A stretch of DNA of 64,000 nt from Haloplanus aerogenes (lineage in GTDB: Archaea > Halobacteriota > Halobacteria > Halobacteriales > Haloferacaceae). This document shows positions 1-7,755 of the stretch, in pieces. Both the position numbers and the translations under genes were made by a program. The DNA lies in the NCBI RefSeq assembly GCF_003856835.1, contig NZ_CP034145.1, positions 434,001 through 498,000 of the forward strand. The letters run 5' to 3'. Each line of letters opens with the position of its first letter. Within the stretch, counting starts at the first letter, position 1. The notes below the pieces were generated by a model. It searched no databases and had not been told where the DNA came from. It saw only the letters and a list, made by a program, of their open reading frames with translations.

Positions 1-258
1 GAGGTAGACGAGGACGAGGCCGACGACACCCTCGACCAGCGCGGTGACGGACGGCGGGAGGCGAACGCCGAGCGCGAGGAAGCCGAGACCGAGCGCGGCG
101 ATAGGGAGCGAGTGGCCAACGCCCCACGACGCGCCGACGAGACCGGGTCGGGACGCGTCGTCAGTAACGAGCGTCGCCACCGCCGCGAGGTGGTCGGTTT
201 CGAGCGCGTGGCGGGCGCCGAGGGCACCGCCCGCGACGGCCGCAGCGACGAGTGACAT
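1..258 (-). CDS. NicO/UreH-type nickel-cobalt transporter family protein, truncated by window edge
   Basis: The reading frame opens with ATG at 258 and stays open to base 1, giving 86 residues; the C-terminus lies outside the window. The N-terminal region is hydrophobic and carries HALETDHLAAV, the H-x4-D-H signature of the NicO / HoxN-NixA / UreH-like metal permeases, where His and Asp of the first helix line the metal path. A second segment (GASWGVGHSLPIAALGLGF) matches the next conserved helix. The metal (Ni, Co or other) cannot be assigned from this fragment. A NikR-like regulator is encoded 41 kb away; no direct link is visible. Confidence 0.75.
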   Translation of the reverse strand, partial: MSLVAAAVAGGALGARHALETDHLAAVATLVTDDASRPGLVGASWGVGHSLPIAALGLGFLALGVRLPPSVTALVEGVVGLVLVYL

Positions 259-302
259 AGTCGCCGGTCGTCGACGCCGCACTTAGGGATTGTCGTCCCC
301 GT

Positions 303-641
303 TCAGTACAGCGAGAGGTCGCCAGTCACGCGGTCGACTTCCTCGTCTTCGCCGGGACCGACGGCCAGCGCCGTCACCGTCCCCGGCTCCAACTGCGTGT
401 GGCCGGCGTCGCGGATGATGGCGTTCGGGAGCCCCGCACGCTCGGCGGCGTCGGCCAGTTCGAACAGTTCGGACTCGCCGCTCGCCTTCAGGACGACTTT
501 CTTCTGTCCCTCGCCTTTCCACGCTCGGCGGGTACGCTCGTCGGCGTCCTCGTACGCCGAGAGGGAGGCGTGGGCGACCTGTGCGGCGAGTTTCCCCCGC
601 CCCATGCCGAGGTCGGTCCGCGCGACGATGGCCTGTTTCAT
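303..641 (-). CDS. pth2: Peptidyl-tRNA hydrolase, archaeal type (Pth2)
   Basis: The 112-residue protein has the usual length of Pth2, the archaeal/eukaryotic enzyme that releases amino acids or peptides from tRNA after premature drop-off. It starts [21 protein letters not shown], with the conserved GKxAAQ(V)AHA segment at about residues 16-25, and ends with the typical TALAVGP / VTGDLSLY motif. The protein is cytoplasmic. It lies between the truncated transporter and an actin-like gene on the same strand; the 38-nt gap to the latter makes co-transcription plausible, but no promoter was resolved. Confidence 0.93.
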   Translation of the reverse strand: MKQAIVARTDLGMGRGKLAAQVAHASLSAYEDADERTRRAWKGEGQKKVVLKASGESELFELADAAERAGLPNAIIRDAGHTQLEPGTVTALAVGPGEDEEVDRVTGDLSLY

Positions 642-679
642 ACCGCATCGCTAACGCGGGCGGGTAAAAGCGTCGTCGA

Positions 680-1789
680 TCAGTACGCGTCGGCGTCGAC
701 GAGTCGCTGGGCGATGCGCTGGGCGCCGACGGCCGCCGAGATGGACGGTTCCTCGGGTGCCACCGCCTCCACCTCGCGCTGGAGTTCCTCGCTCAGGCGC
801 TCCTCGAACTCCTCGACGATGCCCGGGATGCAGGCCATCCCTCCCGTGAGGACGATGGGGCGGTCGAGCGCTAGCTGGTAGACCTTGATGTAGTCGTTGG
901 CGAGTTCGGGCAGGAAGGCGTTGGCGATCTCCTCGACCGCGTCGTCGACGTACTCGTCGACGGCGTCCATAACGCTGCGCTCGATGGTGAACTCGTGGGA
1001 GCCGCCGCCGGGCTGCTGGATCACGTCCGTGAACGGCTCGAAGTCGACGAAGTCGGCGTGTGCCTCCTTGTACTCCCGGGCGGTCGTGTTGTCGATGTTC
1101 ACCCGGCCCTGCGTCTCCTCCTCGACGTAGTTGGCGATCATGCGGTCCACCTCGTTGCCGGTGACGGCGCCGGTGGTGAAGGGAACGAGCTGTTCGCCGC
1201 GGCGGTAGGCGGAGGCTTCGAGGTTCGTCGATCCCAGATTCACCGTGACGAAGATGTCGTCGACGGCCTCCAGATCGTCGCCGGTCGCGGGCACCGCACC
1301 ACACAGCGACTCCGGATAGCTCCGGATCAGCGTCTCGCCGATGCTACTCCCCTCGATGACCGACTCGAGGTTCGCCAGCCCTCGCTCGTTGTCGATGGTC
1401 GGGATGGCGTAGACGACGGCGCTGTCCTCGGGCACGTCGTTCGCGTCGATCACTTCCTCGAAGAACGTCTCGGTCAGCTCCGCCCGCGACTCGTCTTCCG
1501 GCAGTCCCGACCGGAGCGTGTACTGCACCCGGTCGGGGTACTCCGTCGCTGCCTCCTCGCCGTAGAGAACCTTCTCCTCGCCCGTGATCACGTCCTCGTA
1601 GGTGGCGAGGCAGGTCAGCGTCTTGACCGTCCGGAGGCCGTCGCCCTCGGGAATGGCGATGACCGTCCGCGTACTCCCGAGTTTGACGCCGATGGGTGTC
1701 GGATCACCACCACCTCCCGTACTGGACGATTCTTCCGGTTCCGCGTCCGCTTCCGTCTCTTCCTCCTCGATCTCCTCGGCTTCGCTCAT
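680..1789 (-). CDS. Divergent actin/MreB-like protein (haloarchaeal salactin/volactin type)
   Basis: The 369-residue protein starts with an acidic, disordered tail (residues 1-30) followed by an actin-fold ATPase. The phosphate-1 loop is VKLGSTRTV (about 35-43), the phosphate-2 loop VNLGSTNLE (about 183-191), the adenosine motif VLTGGMACIPG, and YPESLCGAV fits the catalytic-Glu helix of MreB/FtsA. Both loop aspartates of canonical actins (DxG) are replaced, by Lys and by Asn. Filament-forming actin homologues are known in haloarchaea (salactin, volactin) and this is most likely one of them, acting in cell shape or division. Orthology was not tested. A degenerate FtsA/Hsp70-like protein is the alternative. 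Confidence 0.7.
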   Translation of the reverse strand: MSEAEEIEEEETEADAEPEESSSTGGGGDPTPIGVKLGSTRTVIAIPEGDGLRTVKTLTCLATYEDVITGEEKVLYGEEAATEYPDRVQYTLRSGLPEDESRAELTETFFEEVIDANDVPEDSAVVYAIPTIDNERGLANLESVIEGSSIGETLIRSYPESLCGAVPATGDDLEAVDDIFVTVNLGSTNLEASAYRRGEQLVPFTTGAVTGNEVDRMIANYVEEETQGRVNIDNTTAREYKEAHADFVDFEPFTDVIQQPGGGSHEFTIERSVMDAVDEYVDDAVEEIANAFLPELANDYIKVYQLALDRPIVLTGGMACIPGIVEEFEERLSEELQREVEAVAPEEPSISAAVGAQRIAQRLVDADAY

Positions 1790-1837
1790 ACGGCCGCGGC
1801 TACACGGGGGGATGGTAAATAATCACGCCCGTGATTC

Positions 1838-2350
1838 TCAGCCTTGCGAAAGAGAGGCTAGCCGCGCGATGTAGTGGAGGCTCACCCGGTGATCGTCGGG
1901 ATCGAGGTCGTTCCCTGCGTTGGCTCGCGGGTCGTCGATTCCCGACAGATACCGTTCGAGCGCCTCGGCGGCGTCGGCGCCGAGCCAGCCCACTCGCTCG
2001 TAAAATTCCAGTGCGTCGGCCACCGACTCGCGGCCCGCCTGCAGGAAGAGGAACTCCAGCCACTCGAAGATCAGCGCCTCGGCCACTAGCGACGCCGGGA
2101 GCGCGGACAGGTACGGCCTCGCCAGATCCTCGGCGCCCCGATCGAGCGCCGCGAGGTCGCGAGCGATCGACGTTTCGAACGCGACGGCGGCGGCCGGGCG
2201 GCCCGTCTCGGCCGTCCCGGTCTCGGCGTCGGCCACCTTCTCGTCCGCGTCCCACTCCCCCGGCCACTCGTCGCGCCCACCCAGCGACGGCTTGCCGACG
2301 CTGGCGGCCCGGAGTTCGTCGAGGTCGTAGTTTCGCGGGTCGATGGCCAT
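1838..2350 (-). CDS. FlaD/FlaE (ArlD/E) domain protein
   Basis: The protein has 170 residues from ATG at 2350. The C-terminal half contains FEWLEFLFLQAGRESVADAL, ALEFYERVGWL and ALERYLSGID, which match the archaeal flagellum accessory protein FlaD/E domain; the N-terminus (DPRNYDLDELR) is the short motif that precedes this domain in haloarchaeal proteins. In archaella, ArlD/E belong to the cytosolic ring linking motor and chemotaxis. No other archaellum gene is nearby, so this is probably a stand-alone paralogue. The frame is open far upstream, but that part is antisense to neighbouring genes, so the first methionine of the conserved motif was chosen. Confidence 0.7.
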   Translation of the reverse strand: MAIDPRNYDLDELRAASVGKPSLGGRDEWPGEWDADEKVADAETGTAETGRPAAAVAFETSIARDLAALDRGAEDLARPYLSALPASLVAEALIFEWLEFLFLQAGRESVADALEFYERVGWLGADAAEALERYLSGIDDPRANAGNDLDPDDHRVSLHYIARLASLSQG

Positions 2351-2502
2351 TCGAACGCCGAGGGCTACGGTCTCTGTCGGATTAAAATTTCCCGTCGAAT
2401 CGGCGCGTACACCCACGCAACGCTTATACTGTCGTCTCCGCGGCAGACGCCAGTCGGACGCGTACGGCCGTCCCGGCGTGCGGGTTCGTCCGCCGATCCG
2501 TC

Positions 2503-3672
2503 TCAGGCGTCGATCCCGGCCACCCGATTGACGACGAGCGAGGTAGCGAGGACGGCGAGCAGCGTCCCGACGAGGCCGTAGGCGGCGAGCCAGCCCACCT
2601 GTCCGGCGAGCGTCCCCGTCACGCCGCTGCCGAGCGAACTGACGAGCAACACCACCGTCCGCACGAGGCCGAACCCGGTCCCCCGCTCGTCGGCCGCGAG
2701 GTAGTCCATGAAGCGGGAGTTGAGGACGCCCGGCCACGAGAGACCGAGGCCGACGAGCCCCGTCCCCGCGATGACCGCGGCGAGGCCGCCGCCGCCGAAC
2801 AGGAACAGGACGTACCCGACGACACCGGAGACGAACGAGGCGCCGAGGGTGCGGTCCCGACCGACTCGATCCGACACCCACCCCAGCGACGGCGCCGCGA
2901 CGAGCGTGATGGCGAACACCACACCGAAGATCAGGCTCGCCCGCCCGGTGTCGAGACCGACGTACTCGACGAGGAAGGTGGGGAAGAAGGAGGCGAAGGA
3001 CTGCCACGTGAAAAAGGAGATCATGGCGAGCAGGGTGGTGAAGGCGATACCGGGGCGGACGAGGAGGGCGAACAGTTCGTGGGGGTCGACGCCCCAGCCC
3101 GCCTCTTCGTTCGTCGGCGGCGTCTCGGGGACCCGCCACGCGAACAGGACGAGCGCGATGGGGGCGACGACGGCGGGGACGAGCAGACCCGCCCGCCAGC
3201 CGAAGCGGGTGGCGACGGCGGCGCTGGCGACGGGCGCGACCAGCCCCGCGCCCGACGCGCCGATTTCGTGGATGCCGAGCGCTCGCCCCGTGTTCTCGAA
3301 CTGGTCGGCGAGAAAGGAGGTGCCGGCGGTGAAGTAGAGGCCGGCGCTCGAACCGAGAGTGACGGCGGCGACGGCGAAGACGAGGATGTTGGGTGAACTC
3401 GACAGCAGGAGGCTCGTGACGGTGATGCCGGTCATCGCGAGCAGGATGACGCGCCGCTGGCCGATCCGGTCGGCGATGACGCCACCGGGAAACTGGAAGA
3501 GGGCGTAGGCGGCCCACATCCCCGAGAGCGCGAGGCCGACCGTCCCGGTCGAGACGCCGAAGGTGTCGATGATGTCGGGAACGAGCGGACTCGGCACCAG
3601 TCGGGCGACCATCGTCACGAAGAAGGCGCCGGTCGTTACGCCGAGCAGGTCCCAGCCGCCACGTCGCTCCAT
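2503..3672 (-). CDS. MFS transporter
   Basis: The 389-residue membrane protein has about 12 predicted transmembrane segments. Features of the major facilitator superfamily are the loop 2-3 motif (GGVIADRIGQRRV, of G-x3-D-R-x-G-R-R type) at about residues 63-75 and its counterpart SLGWVSDRVGRDRTLG in the second half. A motif-C-like, Gly/Pro-rich stretch (GIHEIGASGAGLVAPV) suggests an antiporter-type exporter. The substrate cannot be read from the sequence. It is divergently transcribed from the PhoU/TrkA-C gene across about 100 nt. Confidence 0.88.
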   Translation of the reverse strand: MERRGGWDLLGVTTGAFFVTMVARLVPSPLVPDIIDTFGVSTGTVGLALSGMWAAYALFQFPGGVIADRIGQRRVILLAMTGITVTSLLLSSSPNILVFAVAAVTLGSSAGLYFTAGTSFLADQFENTGRALGIHEIGASGAGLVAPVASAAVATRFGWRAGLLVPAVVAPIALVLFAWRVPETPPTNEEAGWGVDPHELFALLVRPGIAFTTLLAMISFFTWQSFASFFPTFLVEYVGLDTGRASLIFGVVFAITLVAAPSLGWVSDRVGRDRTLGASFVSGVVGYVLFLFGGGGLAAVIAGTGLVGLGLSWPGVLNSRFMDYLAADERGTGFGLVRTVVLLVSSLGSGVTGTLAGQVGWLAAYGLVGTLLAVLATSLVVNRVAGIDA

Positions 3673-3744
3673 CGGTGGCCCGTCCGTGCCCAGGCGCTTC
3701 GTTCTTGCGTTTGCGGTTTTCGTCGCCCCTGCTGGCGCAGGGGG

Positions 3745-3754
3745 TTTTTATTTT
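3745..3754 (+). promoter_or_regulatory. TATA-like box of the PhoU/TrkA-C gene
   Basis: The AT-rich run tttttatttt stands out in GC-rich surroundings and is centred about 26 nt before the ATG at 3776. That is the spacing expected for a nearly leaderless haloarchaeal transcript. Confidence 0.5.
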
Positions 3755-3775
3755 CTCGGCGGCACGAGTAGAGGT

Positions 3776-4978
3776 ATGGACCCTGCGGACGTGGAGTACG
3801 AGCCGGTAAGCGTGAAGGCCGTCCTCGCGGAGATGAAGGATACGGCCGAACTCCTCATCGACCTCTCGTACTCGGCGGTGCTCCACGGGAGCGACGAGGT
3901 GGCGGCGGAGGTGCTCGAACTCGAAGAGCGGATGGACGTGTTGCAGATGCAGGCGCGGATGAGTCTCCTGATGGCGGCCCGGAGTCCCGAAGATGCGGAG
4001 GCGCTGGCTCCCGTCCTCGGCGTCGTCGGCGCCGCCGAGAAGATCAGCGACGCCGCGGGCGACATCGCCAAGGTCGTACTGGAGGATATCGGCGTCCCCG
4101 AGGCGATGCGGGCGGCGATTCCCGAGGCGGTCGAGACGGTCGTCCGCGCGCAGGTCGTCGTCGGGTCGGACTACGCTGGCGAGACGCTCGGCGACCTCAA
4201 CCTCGAAACCGAGACCGGGGTCCGCGTCATCGCCATCCGCCGGGCGGGCGAGTGGGTCGTCAACCCCGACCGCAATACGACGCTCGAAGCCGACGACGTG
4301 GTCCTCCTCCGGGGGACCGAGACGGCGCTGTCGACGGTGTACGAGACGGCCACCGGCGACACCTACGACCCGCCGGAACCCGTCGACTCCTCCATCGACG
4401 ACCTGGATCGTGCCGTCGACTCCATCGTCTTGATGAAGAACATGAGCGAACTCGCAGTGGATCTGGCCTACGGCTCCGTCCTCTTCGACAGCGAGGGCGT
4501 GGCCGAGGAGGTGGTCGAACTCGAAGCCGAGGTGGACGCCCTGAAATCCCGGTTCGAGGCGTGGGTGTTGCGGGCCGCCGCGCGGGTCGACGACCCCATC
4601 TCGCTCCGGGGGCTGGTCCACCTGGCGAGCGCGACGGAGGTGATCAGCGACGCGGCCTTGGAGATCAGCGAGGGCGTCCTCCGCGGGCTTGACACCCACC
4701 CCGTCGTCGCCGCCGCCGTCGAGGAGTCGGACGAGGTGATCGTCCGCGTCACCGTCACCGCCGACAGTCGCCTCGCGGACGCCTCGCTGGGCGATCTGAA
4801 GGTCAAGACCGAAACGGGGATGCGCGTCATCGCGGTGCGCCGCGGCGATGGCGACTGGGTCATCTCGCCCGGCCCCGAGACGACCGTCCACGGCGACGAC
4901 GTGCTCATCGCGAAGGGGACGCGCGCAGGGGCGAGTCGGCTCACCGAACTCGCGGGTGGCGAAGCGGGCGATTCATAG
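3776..4978 (+). CDS. Tandemly duplicated PhoU / TrkA-C (RCK_C) regulatory protein
   Basis: The 400-residue soluble protein is built of two similar halves. Each half has a PhoU-like helical part (KAVLAEMKDTAELLIDLSYS and the related VLMKNMSELAVDLAYGSVLF) followed by a TrkA-C/RCK_C domain (GDLNLETETGVRVIAIRRAG and GDLKVKTETGMRVIAVRRGD, then a DDVVLLRGT / DDVLIAKGT end). Such proteins regulate potassium or other ion channels and transporters by ligand binding; there is no membrane segment here, so it must act on a partner encoded elsewhere. The ATG at 3776 is chosen because it begins the conserved region and has a TATA-like box about 26 nt upstream. Confidence 0.85.
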   Translation: MDPADVEYEPVSVKAVLAEMKDTAELLIDLSYSAVLHGSDEVAAEVLELEERMDVLQMQARMSLLMAARSPEDAEALAPVLGVVGAAEKISDAAGDIAKVVLEDIGVPEAMRAAIPEAVETVVRAQVVVGSDYAGETLGDLNLETETGVRVIAIRRAGEWVVNPDRNTTLEADDVVLLRGTETALSTVYETATGDTYDPPEPVDSSIDDLDRAVDSIVLMKNMSELAVDLAYGSVLFDSEGVAEEVVELEAEVDALKSRFEAWVLRAAARVDDPISLRGLVHLASATEVISDAALEISEGVLRGLDTHPVVAAAVEESDEVIVRVTVTADSRLADASLGDLKVKTETGMRVIAVRRGDGDWVISPGPETTVHGDDVLIAKGTRAGASRLTELAGGEAGDS

Positions 4979-5263
4979 CTCCCGGGTGAGCCGATACGCT
5001 GTCGCCGCCGTCAACAGCGTCGTCACGAGGAGCGCCGTCGCCGACGCGAGGACGAATCCGAGGACGAGAAACCAGCCTTCGGGGCCGACGATCGGATACC
5101 GCTGGGTTCCGCCCACCGGCCCGATCAGTTCGAACACGCGCACGAGGTAGACGAGGACGGCGAGGGCGACGCCGGCGACGACGCCGATGGTCGCGTTGCG
5201 CCGCACCTGCAGGGCCTCGACGAGGCCGGCCGACGGCGGGCGTGCGGGGGTCTCGTCGCTCAC
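4973..5263 (-). CDS. Small two-helix membrane protein, unknown function
   Basis: The protein has 96 residues if the GTG codon reading VSDETPAR is used; an upstream ATG at 5290 would add nine residues. It has two clear hydrophobic segments (ATIGVVAGVALAVLVYLV and GWFLVLGFVLASATALLVTT) separated by a short loop, and a short charged tail. Its 3' end overlaps the end of the convergent PhoU/TrkA-C gene by six bases. It resembles the many small conserved haloarchaeal membrane proteins without known role. Confidence 0.7.
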   Translation of the reverse strand: MSDETPARPPSAGLVEALQVRRNATIGVVAGVALAVLVYLVRVFELIGPVGGTQRYPIVGPEGWFLVLGFVLASATALLVTTLLTAATAYRLTREL

Positions 5264-5378
5264 GGGCCACGGTTCGGCGCCCACGATCAAAGCCTCGTCG
5301 TTCGCGGATCACCCGCACGCGGCGGTGTCGCCGGCGATGATCGAATCGCTCAAAGGGGATGAGTCCGTGGGTCGAACA

Positions 5379-6335
5379 ATGACTTCGGTGGGAAGCGCGG
5401 ACGCGTCACCCGGGACGGTCGACACCGGCCGACTCGAGGTGGGCGAGACCCGCGACGGCAGTACGTTCGGACTCCCCGTCGCCGTCGTCGAGGGCGCCCG
5501 AGACGGCAAGACGCTCTACATTCAGGCAGCCAGCGACGGCGACGAACTCAACGGCGTCGGCGTGGTTCAGCGCGTCGTCCCGCAACTCGACCCGGAGGAA
5601 CTCGCGGGGACGGTGATCGTCGTCGGTATCGTCAACTACCACGCGTTCCAGGTGGCCGAACACCGCAATCCCATCGACGACACGAAGATGAACCGGACCT
5701 ACCCCGGTGACGAGAACGGCACGTCGAGCGAGCGCATCGCCGCCGCTACCTACGACGTGGCCCGCGGCGCCGACCTCATTCTCGACCTCCATCAGGGTTC
5801 GACCAGCCGGATGATCGACGAGGTGCGGGTCCGGTGTGGCCGCCGCCATCGCCTCCATTCGCAGTGTCTCGACCTCGCGAAGACGTTCGGCTGTGGCTAC
5901 ATCCTCGACCAGAAGGGACCGGACGGCCAACTCGCTCGCGTCGCCCCCTCGGACGGCATCCCCGCGGTCGACCCCGAACTCGGCGGCGCCGTCGGCTGGG
6001 ACGAGTCGAGCATCGCCAAAGGTGTCGAGGGCGTGTTCAACGTCCTCCGCGGCTACGACTTCCTCGCCGGCGATCCGGGGATCGAAGCGCAGACGCGCGC
6101 GAAGGCGTTCGATCAGTACGGCTCGCCGGTCGGTGGCCTCGTCCGGTTCGAACACGACCTCGGCGACCGCGTCGTCGCCGACGAAACGCTGTTCGAGGTG
6201 ACCGACCCCTTCGGCAGCCTGAAAGCCCGCATCACCGCCGACAACGACGGCATCTTCTGGCGGAGTCGCCGCCTCCCGCAGGTCGCCACCGGCGAGTACG
6301 TCTGTTCGGTGGGGAAGAACGTCGACTCCTACTAG
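5379..6335 (+). CDS. Succinylglutamate desuccinylase/aspartoacylase-family (M14-like) zinc hydrolase
   Basis: The 318-residue protein has the AstE/AspA catalytic domain of the carboxypeptidase A (M14) clan: ASDGDELNGV (about 51-60), NRTYPG (105-110) and LDLHQG (about 135-140), plus a C-terminal beta domain. Family members cleave N-acyl amino acids or related amides. E56 and H138 are expected zinc ligands, but the usual His of the HGDE motif is Asp (D53). The substrate is unknown. The ATG at 5379 was preferred; an in-frame ATG at 5337 would add 14 unconserved residues. The next gene starts three bases after its stop, so the two are probably co-transcribed. Confidence 0.82.
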   Translation: MTSVGSADASPGTVDTGRLEVGETRDGSTFGLPVAVVEGARDGKTLYIQAASDGDELNGVGVVQRVVPQLDPEELAGTVIVVGIVNYHAFQVAEHRNPIDDTKMNRTYPGDENGTSSERIAAATYDVARGADLILDLHQGSTSRMIDEVRVRCGRRHRLHSQCLDLAKTFGCGYILDQKGPDGQLARVAPSDGIPAVDPELGGAVGWDESSIAKGVEGVFNVLRGYDFLAGDPGIEAQTRAKAFDQYGSPVGGLVRFEHDLGDRVVADETLFEVTDPFGSLKARITADNDGIFWRSRRLPQVATGEYVCSVGKNVDSY

Positions 6336-6337
6336 CC

Positions 6338-7396
6338 GTGTCCCCCGGTCTCGTCTGCCCCGCCTGCGACCGAACCTACGCCGACCGCTGGCGCTGTACC
6401 TGCGGCGAACCCCTCGACTTCCAGTCGACGCCCCGTCCCGACGGCCCGGCCCCCTCCTTCTCCGCGTTCGACTCGCGGCGCGGTCTGTGGGCGTTCGACG
6501 ACTTCCTGCCCGTCACGGACCGAGTCACGCTGGGCGAGGGGTTCACCCCACTCGTCGACGCTCCCGACCGGAACGCGTCGTTCAAACTGGAGTACGTCTC
6601 CCCGACGGGGAGTTTCAAGGACCGCGGCGCGGCGACCGTGATTTCGCGGGCGGTCGACCTCGGCGTCGACCGGGTGATCGAGGATTCGTCGGGTAACGCG
6701 GGTGCGGCCATCGCCGCCTACGCCGCCCGCGCGGGACTCGACGCCGACATCTACGTCCCGGCGTCGGTTGCGGACGCGAAACGCCGGGCTATCGAGGCGG
6801 TCGGGGCGCGGGTGGTCGACATCGAGGGTGATCGGGAGGCAGTCGCCGCGGCGTGTTGGGAGGCCGTCGAGGACGGGGGCTGGTACGCCAGCCACGCCTG
6901 GAACCCCGCCTTCTTCGCCGGGACCGCCACGTTCGGCCTCGAACTCGCCGCGCAGCGCGACTGGTCGGTCCCCGACGCGGTGGTCGTCCCCCTCGGCCAC
7001 GGGACGATGCTCCTCGGCGCCTACCGGGGGTTCCGGGCGCTCGTCGAGGCGGGGTGGACCGACACGATGCCGCGTCTCCTCGCGGTGCAGGCGGCCGGCT
7101 ACGCCCCAATCGCGGGCGACACGGGACCGGCGACGAACGACCTCGCGGACGGGATTCAGGTGCGGGAGCCGGTGCGTCGGGGGTCGATCGTCGACGCCAT
7201 CGAGACGACCGACGGCGACGCCATCGCGGTGTCGGCAGACGCCGTTCGACGGGCACACGCGGCGCTCCGAGCGGGCGGCTTCGACGTGGAACCAACCGCC
7301 GCGGCGGCGGTCGCAGGGCTCCGACAGTACCGCGAGCGAGGCGTCCTCGACGCGGACGCCGATGTCGTCGTGCCGCTCACCGGGCGGGGCAAGTGA
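6338..7396 (+). CDS. Threonine synthase-like PLP-dependent enzyme
   Basis: The 352-residue fold-type II PLP enzyme has an N-terminal zinc-ribbon-like motif with Cys7, Cys10, Cys20 and Cys22, as in archaeal threonine synthases. The PLP lysine is K94 in GSFKDRGA, and DSSGNAGAA follows as the substrate-side Asn loop. Threonine synthase makes threonine from O-phosphohomoserine. The usual Gly-rich phosphate loop is replaced by PLGHGTMLLG, so a related lyase or dehydratase role is possible. The GTG start lies two bases after the stop of the preceding hydrolase gene. Confidence 0.75.
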   Translation: MSPGLVCPACDRTYADRWRCTCGEPLDFQSTPRPDGPAPSFSAFDSRRGLWAFDDFLPVTDRVTLGEGFTPLVDAPDRNASFKLEYVSPTGSFKDRGAATVISRAVDLGVDRVIEDSSGNAGAAIAAYAARAGLDADIYVPASVADAKRRAIEAVGARVVDIEGDREAVAAACWEAVEDGGWYASHAWNPAFFAGTATFGLELAAQRDWSVPDAVVVPLGHGTMLLGAYRGFRALVEAGWTDTMPRLLAVQAAGYAPIAGDTGPATNDLADGIQVREPVRRGSIVDAIETTDGDAIAVSADAVRRAHAALRAGGFDVEPTAAAAVAGLRQYRERGVLDADADVVVPLTGRGK

Positions 7397-7399
7397 GAA

Positions 7400-7615
7400 T
7401 TACTGGATCTCGTCGATAGCGACGAAGGAGTCGTCCTTGGCCGTGATCCACGCCGTGAGTTCGCTCTCCTCGTCGACGTTCGACGGGTATATCGTACACT
7501 GCTCCCCGTCGCTGCCGACGGCCTCGATGGTGTGGTCGAGCGGGTACGTCGGCCAGCGGTCGAGCGCGGGGCTGTCGAGCGCCGCCGGCGGCTCGCCTTC
7601 ATCGGCCGAACTCAT
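7400..7615 (-). CDS. Small conserved haloarchaeal-type protein, unknown function
   Basis: The protein has 71 residues and is acidic and soluble. It contains a compact beta-rich core (DHTIEAVGSDGEQCTIYP, then ELTAWITAKDDSFVAIDEIQ) after a disordered N-terminus. Such short cores are common among uncharacterised haloarchaeal families, and I recognise no enzymatic motif. It is convergent with the threonine-synthase-like gene, three bases apart. The upstream 140 nt to tiaS contain no further gene that I can see. Confidence 0.65.
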   Translation of the reverse strand: MSSADEGEPPAALDSPALDRWPTYPLDHTIEAVGSDGEQCTIYPSNVDEESELTAWITAKDDSFVAIDEIQ

Positions 7616-7755
7616 CGCGTCCCCCTCCTGGGCCGTGCGGGTCGATCACACATCACGTTCGACGTGAGAACCCCTTCCGGCTTGGCTATTCACCGATTAT
7701 GGTGGCTTAACGACCCATTGAACGGCGGAAATACCGGAATACCGGCGGTCTCGGT

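Noticed and set aside
1838-4891. A 1017-residue open frame on the minus strand that seems to fuse the FlaD/E domain with long Arg/Gly-rich sequence
   Set aside because: Most of it is antisense to the PhoU/TrkA-C gene and out of frame with the MFS gene; the conserved protein starts at 2350.
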